From Chara braunii (lineage: Eukaryota > Streptophyta > Charophyceae > Charales > Characeae), in the NCBI GenBank assembly GCA_003427395.1, contig BFEA01000493.1:402376-424875 (forward strand): a stretch of 22,500 bases of DNA, written 5' to 3'. The notes beneath the pieces are model-generated. The model was not told the origin of the DNA, ran no database searches, and saw only the letters and a program-made list of their open reading frames with translations. Of this stretch, positions 16,733 to 22,500 are shown one piece after another. Made by a program: the position numbers and the translations under genes. Each line of letters opens with the position of its first letter. Within the stretch, counting starts at the first letter, position 1.

Positions 16733-17254
16733 TTTCTTTTTACTTCAAAGTTCATACTCTGAGAAACGGGGGGGGAAATGCACTTACGATTGACCAAAAA
16801 TAACTTAAAAAAACTTAACAAAAGGGCATTTGCTATCACCTTCTGAGACGACCACCGAATTCCCAACCTCCGAGGCTTGGCAGGCCACTGACATTTGTGG
16901 ATGACATTTGTGGAACCAATGGCAAGTTCGGTGGCCGACAGGGCAGGGTGCTACTTGAAAAGAATCACAAAATTTGCAATTATGTGGAAAAAAAAAAGAG
17001 CGTCTTAGTGCGAGTGAGTATGCGCTCAGTGAGGGAACATTTAGGACAGGATTCATTCTGAGAAGTGTTGGTGAGAGTACCCACTACTCCGATTGAAGGA
17101 TGATCACAGACCCAGCCATAGAGGATGAAGTGTAGTCGTGTATGGAAATGGCGCCTTCGCCAGTAAACAGGTCACGAGTACGAGTCCTGCCGAGTCGAAT
17201 GAATACATCAATGTTTGATGCTACTGCCTACAAAACAAAAGGAGACGAAATGGA
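16733..17254. other. Intergenic sequence, no gene recognised
   Basis: It holds a 13-bp tandem (GACATTTGTGGAT, 16888-16913) and otherwise nothing recognisable. Confidence 0.4.
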
Positions 17255-17493
17255 TGACCGCAGAGCATTCCCACACTTACCTGCATCATTGCAGAGAAGA
17301 GAATCGGTTATGCAAATGGCAGTCAGAACCAGGATGTCATTTTCGCACGTCAGTATCATTGGCTGTATATGGGACGCTGGACCCGGCGTTTTCCAGCAGG
17401 TGATGCTCCCCACCAATAGATGGAGCCTCCCTGACGGTGCTAGCAGTGTCTGCTCCTATCAGCATCACTAACACCGGTGGAGTTGTGCTTTTC

Positions 17494-17525
<32 letters not shown>

Positions 17526-17835
17526 ATTTTCACATGCCTTGCAGCGGAAAGAGGCATGAACAAGTACGTGTCTGGTAGCTTTGCCCACGTCCACACCTAC
17601 GAATCCATCCATGCAGAGGCATGACAGCCGCACCTACCTGCTGAGCGATTGTTTAGGCACGAGGCCTGGCTCATTGTGGAGAAGATAACCCTTGAAGAGT
17701 CGTCGCGAGAACCACGACGTCATTTCCCCACGCTTTGCAGTGGTCAGACAGAGGCATGAACGCATGTCCGGTAGTTGTGCCCAGGTCCATACTGACAAAT
17801 CCATGCGAAGGCATGACAGCAAGCTCATGCACAGA
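17255..17835. repeat. Diverged local direct repeat hosting a SINE
   Basis: Blocks CAGAACCAGGATGTCATTTT (17325-) plus GCCTTGCAGCGGAAAGAGGC (17537-) match one uninterrupted block at 17708-17760 (GAGAACCACGACGTCATTTC, GCTTTGCAGTGG, GAGGCATGAACGCATGTCCG). They continue through TGTCTGGTAG.TTTGCCCACGTCCA against TGTCCGGTAG.TGTGCCCAGGTCCA to GGCATGACAGC. A third, weaker unit may begin near 17255. No coding role is supported. Confidence 0.8.
17350..17522 (+). mobile_element. Structured SINE, copy g (plus, long form) with TSD
   Basis: Sense orientation: head TATGGGACGCTGGACCCGGC, core CACCAATAGATGGAGC, long domain GGTGCTAG...CTAACACC and a poly(A) tail of about 29 A's. It is flanked by GTCATTTTCGCACG (17336-17349) and GTCATTTTCACATG (17523-17536), 12 of 14 identical. 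The uninterrupted paralogue at 17714-17727 (GTCATTTCCCCACG) is a natural empty site, so the element's ends are defined. Confidence 0.93.
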
Positions 17836-17868
17836 CATGAGGTCGTTGCTCAAGAGCTCTATGATACC

Positions 17869-17910
17869 TTTTTTTTTTTTTTTTTTTTTTCCTGTTCGTA
17901 AGGGTCGATG
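17869..17910 (-). mobile_element. Tail-only retroposon insertion (42 bp) with 15-bp TSD
   Basis: Identical GAGCTCTATGATACC copies (17854-17868 and 17911-17925) enclose 22 T's and CCTGTTCGTAAGGGTCGATG. On the minus strand this is 20 bases of body plus poly(A), as expected for an extremely 5'-truncated target-primed insertion. The parent element is not identifiable from 20 bases. Confidence 0.88.
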
Positions 17911-17955
17911 GAGCTCTATGATACCAGTCTACAAATAATAATAAGGGGTAACTTC

Positions 17956-18117
17956 GGCGCAGTCACAAAAACAGTTTGTAATTGCACTTCAGGCAATCCC
18001 GCGAATACAACACACCCCCACGCGACCCCACCGGACCCGAAACGTAGGTCATATACATTCAGCATTACCGGCCCTTTTGCCTCAAGTGCAATTACGAACT
18101 CAAACCTTGACTGCGCC
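17956..18117. mobile_element. 162-bp MITE with 41-bp TIRs
   Basis: The arms 17956-17996 and 18077-18117 pair over GGCGCAGTCA and GTAATTGCACTTCAGGCAA (right arm: GTAATTGCACTTGAGGCAA). The interior has no coding frame. No target duplication is certain. Because GGTAACTTC(G/A)G(C/T)GCAGTCACAAA also occurs at 16086, the true left boundary may lie further out. Confidence 0.82.
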
Positions 18118-18402
18118 ATAGTTTTCTCTAATAATAAAGCTCAAATTGGCAGTCCCTCATTGCAACCTGACCGAGCAATCTTGACTAGGAAAGAAAGGCC
18201 CACCACATCCAACCCTTGCCTGCTAAGGAGGGATCCACATTAAATCGAAGTGCAATATGGACGAGAGGATGTCAGACAATTCGGATACACTGGGGCGATC
18301 AGCATGTGGACAGGAATTAAACTGCCGCTCGAGCGCCTTTTTCCCTGGGATGGACCTCTACAGTCTAAAGTCCCTTACCCAATGATAATGTAAGGTTAAT
18401 CC
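18118..18402. other. Intergenic sequence, no gene recognised
   Basis: No domain, repeat core or RNA gene was recognised. Confidence 0.4.
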
Positions 18403-18527
18403 TTTTTTTTTTTTTTTTTTTTTTTTGTTGTTGTTGTTGTTGTTGTTGTTGAAACAAGCTCCATCTATTGGTGGGGAGCAGCACCTGCTGGAAACCGGGT
18501 CCAGCATCCCATAGATACAACCATATT
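18403..18527 (-). mobile_element. Structured SINE, copy h (minus, short form, (AAC)n tail)
   Basis: 24 T's and eight GTT units (an (AAC)8-A24 tail on the sense strand) are followed directly by AAGCTCCATCTATTGGTGGG, GGAAACCGGGTCCAGCATCC and CATAGATACAACCATATT. The long 3' domain is absent. The microsatellite-type tail differs from that of the other copies. Confidence 0.9.
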
Positions 18528-18601
18528 GACCCCACATGTGCAATTAGGCATCAATCACTCCCCCACAACTGATACCTTCAGGTGGGCACGGACAATTGCC
18601 C

Positions 18602-18606
<5 letters not shown>

Positions 18607-18651
<45 letters not shown>
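18607..18651 (-). mobile_element. Poly(T)-only insertion with 8-bp flanking repeat
   Basis: CCCTCCTC at 18599-18606 and again at 18652-18659 encloses 43 T's and AA. It fits a retroposition event that copied only a poly(A) tail. Slippage beside a chance duplicate is the alternative. Confidence 0.6.
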
Positions 18652-18653
<2 letters not shown>

Positions 18654-18659
18654 CTCCTC

Positions 18660-18962
18660 AAACGTACGTCTGGCGAAAGTCAGAGCATACTACTTATCCA
18701 AACCAGATGGAAGACTATACAGACTGCGGGTTCACTCCCCATCATAAGCCACGGAAACCCCAATGAAAGAGAGAAAGGTGTGTCACAACCAGAAAATACA
18801 ATCCATACACATAGTTGGCATGAGAGTCGCAATATGGCTGCTTATTCACGGCCCTGACCACTCTTGTTCAACCTGACTAGAGAAAACCATTTATTTACTA
18901 ATAATATATAAATATATAGTATTATATTAGTATTATACAATCATGTACACATATATTCTATT
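18660..18962. other. Intergenic sequence, AT-rich at the end
   Basis: 18895-18960 is dominated by ATA/TAT repeats. No gene was recognised. Confidence 0.4.
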
Positions 18963-18992
18963 TGACGATATATATGTGTATATATATCGTCA
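18963..18992. repeat. 30-base palindrome with TGACGATATATA ends
   Basis: TGACGATATATA and its near-perfect complement TATATATATCGTCA enclose GTG. The same ends occur in the palindrome at 20541-20564. Confidence 0.85.
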
Positions 18993-19008
18993 ATGTTTTG
19001 CTGATCTT

Positions 19009-19345
19009 GTCTGTATTCCGGTTTGTCTGTATTCCGGTTGGTCTGGTCCCGTTGTTCGGGCTATTTCATGGGCGTGGCGGTGCTTTCACGTGGGACCAGT
19101 CATTCGGGATTTTGGCATCCTGGTTGTTTCCCGTTGTTCGGCCTTTTGAGCGCGAGGCGGTGCTTGTATGTGGGAATTGTCATCCGGGATTGTATTTTCC
19201 CCTTTTTTTGGCTGTCACACTGTGGATCGGAGCTTTTTTATGCCTTGTCATGACATCCTGGCCGGTCTTGTCCCGTCGTTTGGCCTGTAGTTGTCGGGGG
19301 CGGTGTTTCCATGTGGGACTTGTCATCTAGGATTGTCACTTAGGA
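19009..19345. repeat. Diverged tandem repeat, three units of about 75-85 bp
   Basis: GTCTGTATTCCGGTT occurs twice at 19009-19040. Three longer units then follow (about 19043, 19127 and 19265). Each has TCCCGT(T/C)GTT(C/T)GG, GGCGGTG, TGTGGGA(C/A) or CGTGGGACC, and GTCAT(C/T)CGGGAT or its variant. Val/Phe/Gly-rich frames result from the repeat. Confidence 0.8.
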
Positions 19346-19598
19346 TTTGCTTTGCAGCCCCCTACTCTGTTTTGTTTGGGCTGTTTCCTTCCTCTTTTCT
19401 TTGCCTCTTTGCCTTTTGGCTGTGTGCAAGTGGGTCGATATGACACACGGGGGTGGGGGCAGCCGCCGCTCAACCTACATCCACGTGGGCGGCCTTGTAC
19501 GCAAGAGGTTCTGAACAGGGGGAGTTATAAGGAAGAAGATAAAAAATTGAATTCAGTGTTTTTAGTGCCAACGGCGTGTCTGCACTGTGTTTTTTGGC
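19346..19598. other. Intergenic sequence, no gene recognised
   Basis: Pyrimidine-rich at 19355-19430; nothing else was recognised. Confidence 0.4.
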
Positions 19599-19606
19599 TG
19601 TGACAC

Positions 19607-20089
19607 CAGGGTTGTCAGAACGCCTACGGCCGACGCCTACTACTTTAGGCTGTCGGCTCGCCTACCAGTCGAGCCGACCTGTAGGCAGACTGGTCGGTAG
19701 ACTGTTTTTGTTTTTCAAATCTGAGTTCAGGGCTTCACTTGCTGAGTACAACCCAAATCCATTGAGAAACCTTTGGGGATGGTGGGGGGGGNTGGGGGGC
19801 CAGGGGGGAGGTATAGGGGGGGCATAAGGGGGTTACAGGGAGTTGAAGGGGGGGTACGAGGGTGTTGGGGTGTGGTATGGGGGTGTCGGGGGGGTGTATG
19901 GGGGTGTTGGGGGGGGTATGGAGGTGTTGATTGGTTATTTGGGGTCCAGATGGGTTTTGGGGTTCTGGACCTTCTTTTTTTTTGCGGGGTGCTGACCAAC
20001 CCCCGACCGGTAGGTGCCAACCAGTCCGATGATCGGCTGATCGTTCCCCAACCAATCCAGGGGCGCCGACTGTCGGCGTGACTACTCTG
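19607..20089. mobile_element. Non-autonomous hAT-type element with perfect 8-bp TSD
   Basis: TGTGACAC stands immediately outside both ends (19599-19606 and 20090-20097). The left end is CAGGGTTGTCAGAACGCC. The right end, reversed, is CAGAGTAGTCACGCCGAC. This gives the imperfect CAG(G/A)GTNGTCA terminal repeat typical of hAT transposons. Sub-terminal GCCTAC/GTAGGC and GTCGGC/GCCGAC motifs recur. They include a perfect 9-bp stem (GTCGGCTCG/CGAGCCGAC, 19652-19678) and CGCCGACTGTCGGCG near 20064-20078. The interior is a G-rich minisatellite with one N and no transposase frame. Confidence 0.9.
19780..19925. repeat. G-rich minisatellite inside the hAT element
   Basis: Irregular GGGG(G)TNTGG and GGTGTTGGG units run on the plus strand. 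Many G-runs of four or more make G-quadruplex formation plausible. The N at 19792 lies in one run. Confidence 0.85.
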
Positions 20090-20097
20090 TGTGACAC

Positions 20098-20366
20098 ACC
20101 TTTCTTTGTTTCATGGGTGTTTTGCTCGCTTATGATAGACGTGAACCTGCAGTATATACTGTTTCCCGTCTGATGTGGGTGAGTGAAAGTTTGCTTTGAG
20201 TTTTGTCACCGGTACTTTGAGGGTAGTGGTTGGTCCCCACCTTTGGGTATCAATTGTCAGGCAGTTGTTGACGCAACCAAGCTTAAGGCGAACTATCACC
20301 CTGAGTATCATTGGTTTGGGGACTCTGCACATTGTAGAAGGCCCGGCGTACGTGAAATATATGGTG
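20098..20366. other. Intergenic sequence, no gene recognised
   Basis: Nothing was recognised on either strand. Confidence 0.35.
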
Positions 20367-20629
20367 AAACAGAGTTGTTTGGTAAACCATAGGCAGAGAG
20401 GGAGAAGAGGGTCACAAACATGGGGTCGGTTGAACCCTATATAGCGTAGACTGTTGCGGCGCACGTGTGCGCCCGTGCGCAGTGCGCAGCGCGCGCACTG
20501 TGACCTGTGCGCCCAGTGCGCCAAAATATATATATATATATGACGATATATATATATATCGTCACAAACAGAACTGCCCGGTAAACCGTAGGCAGAGAGA
20601 GAGAAGAGGACAACAAACGAGGGGCTGTG
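20367..20629. repeat. 65-bp direct repeat enclosing GC-alternating and AT-palindromic DNA
   Basis: AAACAGAGTTGTTTGGTAAA (20367-) and AAACAGAACTGCCCGGTAAA (20566-) continue in parallel through CC(A/G)TAGGCAGAGAG(G/A)GAGAAGAGG. The period is 199 bp. Between them lie an alternating GTGCGC/GCGCGC tract (20456-20522), a TA run, and a perfect 24-base palindrome with TGACGATATATA ends (20541-20564). Confidence 0.88.
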
Positions 20630-20947
20630 ACAAACTGTTATATATATTAAACGTGCCCCCCCCCCTATGTATCACCTGCGGTCATGACCGCCGGCCACTG
20701 ACTGCATGCAGTCGTGACCATAACCACCGGCGCTGACCGCGTGAGGTTGAGTGCGGCTGCAAACCCCGGATATTTTTAATTCCTAGACAAATAAGCGGAA
20801 AAATAAAAAAGCAATATGGGGTTGTAGGGTTTGAAAATCCCTACATCCCCTGGATTTTGCTATTTTTTGTGATTTTTAAAACATAGAAAACGAAAAAAAC
20901 AAGTATTAAAATCAAAAGTAACATAGGCTACCAGAGTGGCCCAACCG
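20630..20947. other. Intergenic sequence, no gene recognised
   Basis: Short repeats of GACCGCCGGCCACTGAC and CACCGGCGCTGACCGC occur near 20686-20735; otherwise nothing was recognised. Confidence 0.35.
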
Positions 20948-20999
20948 AGCCAAAAAAAAAATAATAATAATAATTTATTATTATTATTTTCTTTTTTTG
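20948..20999. repeat. AT-rich (AAT)n palindrome
   Basis: AATAATAATAATAA (20960-20973) is followed by its complement TTATTATTATTATT, bounded by A-run and T-run arms, forming an almost uninterrupted hairpin. Confidence 0.9.
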
Positions 21000-21094
21000 T
21001 TAACCACCACTACCTCCCAACCTGTTTTTGCCGACCCTGAATTTCACTGCGCACCGAGTTTGGCCGAGCCGGGGCAGTTTCATCGAAGAAAGAA

Positions 21095-21470
21095 GAAGGG
21101 GGGAAAAAAGAAAAAGAAAAAGAAAAAAAAGAGACTTCCCGAATGCCTTGATAACAGCCAGATACATTCGTCCAAGCACTTGTGTGACTGTGCCCTCAGT
21201 GAGGGCGTGTATGGGAAAAAACAGAGAAGCAACAAAAAAAAAGAAGGAATCCCTTTCCTGTGATTGAGGGCAGATACATGATGCTACAGCAGTGAGACAG
21301 TTACGTGCCACCNGTGAAACACGCCCTGCCTGGCTGGCAGGGCACTACAAGGATTTCAAAACAAAAAGAAAAAGAAAAACGACCTGCAATCCCTTTTCCG
21401 ACATAGTGGCCAGATACATTCGTCCAAGCACAGGTATAACTTCCACCCTCGTGAGGGCCTTTCCCCACAT
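21095..21470. repeat. Diverged direct repeats with A/G-rich leaders
   Basis: GCCAGATACATTCGTCCAAG plus CAC occurs exactly at 21157-21179 and 21409-21431. Each is preceded by an AAAAAGAAAAAG-type leader and followed by CCCTC...GTGAGGGC. A weaker middle copy (GGAATCCCTTTCCTG...GGGCAGATACAT) lies at 21246-21280. No coding role is seen. Confidence 0.82.
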
Positions 21471-21600
21471 CCCTGGAGTGGGGACTCTTCGTTTTCTTTC
21501 TTTTTTTTCCTTCTTTTTTCGTCGGCCTCCAACCCTGGCCCGAGCCCCGTGTTTTCAGGAGTAGGCTACTTCGCGTTTGCCTGGGAAAGGTAGTGGTTAA

Positions 21601-21722
21601 CCCGAGATGATGCTAGGGGAGCTGATAAGAGCAGACACCACTAGCAATCTCGGGAGGGCTCCATCTATTGGTGGGGAGCAGCACCTGCTGGAAAACGGGT
21701 CCAGCGTCTCTAAACATTATAA
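21601..21722 (-). mobile_element. Structured SINE, copy i (minus, long form)
   Basis: The long domain starts CCCGAGATGATGCTAGGGGA. CCCGAGAT (21601-21608) pairs perfectly with ATCTCGGG (21647-21654), and TGCTAG pairs with CTAGCA. The core is CCATCTATTGGTGGGGAGC and the head is ACGGGTCCAGCGTCTCTAAA. There is no adjacent T tail. A T-rich tract at 21494-21518 is 80 bp away. Confidence 0.9.
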
Positions 21723-22500
21723 GTCGAATGATTTAACCCTTGTATGGGCACGGGCAATTACTGTATGGGCAGCATCGATTACCCTCCTGCGAGGGGATTG
21801 ACTGCCCATATCAACCCTAGGATCCTCACTCTATCCTAGACAACTACCATGCCAATTCTTGAACATGAGAAGGGGGGATTGATCTGGACAAAGTCTGGAT
21901 TCACTATTACAATCTCTTATCTAAGGTTGCCCGCACCGATGTGCCCCCCAATGGGCCAATTCGCAACAAAACCACTCAAATGGGGAAGGCACTGATGCAA
22001 AATACTTCAAAGCGAAATACCCACGTGGCAAGGCACAAATCAATCACATAAACAGCCCTGGTGCCCAGCTCCACTGCACCTCCTGCCCTGCCACGTGGAA
22101 GAAACCTATGTTTATGGCAAAAAGGTATGTGCCCACCAGCAGACCTAATTAATCGAAACGTACTCTAGTGGGAGAAAGTTTGGAAAAAAGTCAAATCGCA
22201 ATACCCACGAGGTAGAGCACAAGACAATCGCATAAGCAGCCCCCGTGCCTTTTCTCAAAGCACCTCCTGCCCTGCCACGTGGACAATAGCTATGTTTATA
22301 GAAACGTAAAAGAAGTTACAATTGCCAAATCCAGATGGCGAATCACTAATCAAACACATGGGCAAACCCTACGAGCCCTGTTGCCTCGTGCCCAAGGTCA
22401 GATGCGGTAAAGCCAACCAATCACATGCAACCCTATCCGACCTGGCAACCTGTCATTCACTATCCTACCCCTTCACGCCACCAACCAACCCCAGAAAAGC
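21723..22500 (-). repeat. Long dispersed repeat after SINE i, with internal duplication
   Basis: It is collinear with 7723-8460 (see that entry for the shared blocks). Inside it, a block of about 110 bp is repeated at about 22010-22120 and 22195-22305. Shared landmarks are CAATACCC or AAATACCC with ACG(T/A)GG, TCACATAA/TCGCATAA, GCACCTCCTGCCCTGCCACG and CTATGTTTAT. A third, more degraded copy follows at 22335-22430. No gene was found; the region runs off the window. Confidence 0.7.

Noticed and set aside
17350-17400. tRNA-derived head (A and B boxes) for the SINE
   Set aside because: GGTTTCCAGCAGG does not fit the B-box consensus and no A box is at the proper spacing. The origin stays unknown.
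18403-18527. Target duplications for SINE copies b, c, d, e, h and i
   Set aside because: No matching flanks of useful length were found next to the tail and head, so none is claimed.
21601-21722. Hammerhead ribozyme in the SINE (CTGATAAGAG and GGAAACC words)
   Set aside because: The required CTGANGA core and GAAAC-stem order are not met in any copy, so self-cleavage is not supported.

Overview
The window looks like a repeat-rich, gene-poor stretch of a eukaryotic nuclear genome. It contains long poly(T/A) tracts, GT, CT and CTTTT microsatellites, many diverged tandem repeats, decayed LINE and SINE copies and several terminal-inverted-repeat elements. Isolated N's sit mostly in homopolymers. 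Fragments of mitochondrial nad4L, rps3, rpl2 and rps19 lie at 1878-3112. That gene set, and the break in rps3 at the place where plant mitochondria carry its first group II intron, points to a streptophyte (a charophyte alga such as Chara, or an early land plant). The organism is an inference.

Layout. 1-1870: low-complexity CTG/TTG and GT sequence, a 156-bp duplicated open frame and a CT microsatellite. 1878-3230: a rearranged nuclear copy of mitochondrial DNA. Its nad4L is interrupted by a 210-bp MITE flanked by TTAA. 3230-8460: tandem repeats, two TIR elements (591 bp and 117 bp), a GC-rich retroposon family and the first four copies of a structured SINE. 8461-9552: the best candidate host coding exon, on the minus strand, encoding an Asn-rich protein with an identical in-frame 192-bp duplication. 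11579-12344: a nested tandem repeat of about 432 bp. 12321-14037: a broken LINE ORF2 C-terminus (zf-RVT domain), minus strand. 14660-16034: a 73-bp tandem repeat and a long foldback element. 16360-18660: more SINE copies, including one inserted into a local duplicate whose sister unit preserves the empty site, two retroposon insertions that are almost only tail, and a 162-bp MITE. 19607-20089: a non-autonomous hAT-type element with a perfect 8-bp target duplication. 20360-22500: direct repeats, palindromes, the last SINE copy and a long repeat also present at 7560-8460.

The recurrent signal is a family of at least nine copies of a short retroposon. Its conserved core contains CCATCTATTGGTGGGGAGC (as read on the plus strand for most copies). 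Copies end in poly(A), or poly(T) on the plus strand, and fold into consecutive hairpins with paired changes between copies. I do not recognise it as a named family. No rRNA, convincing tRNA, CRISPR array or intact transposase gene is visible. Apart from the 8461-9552 exon, the open frames appear to be chance products of repeats.
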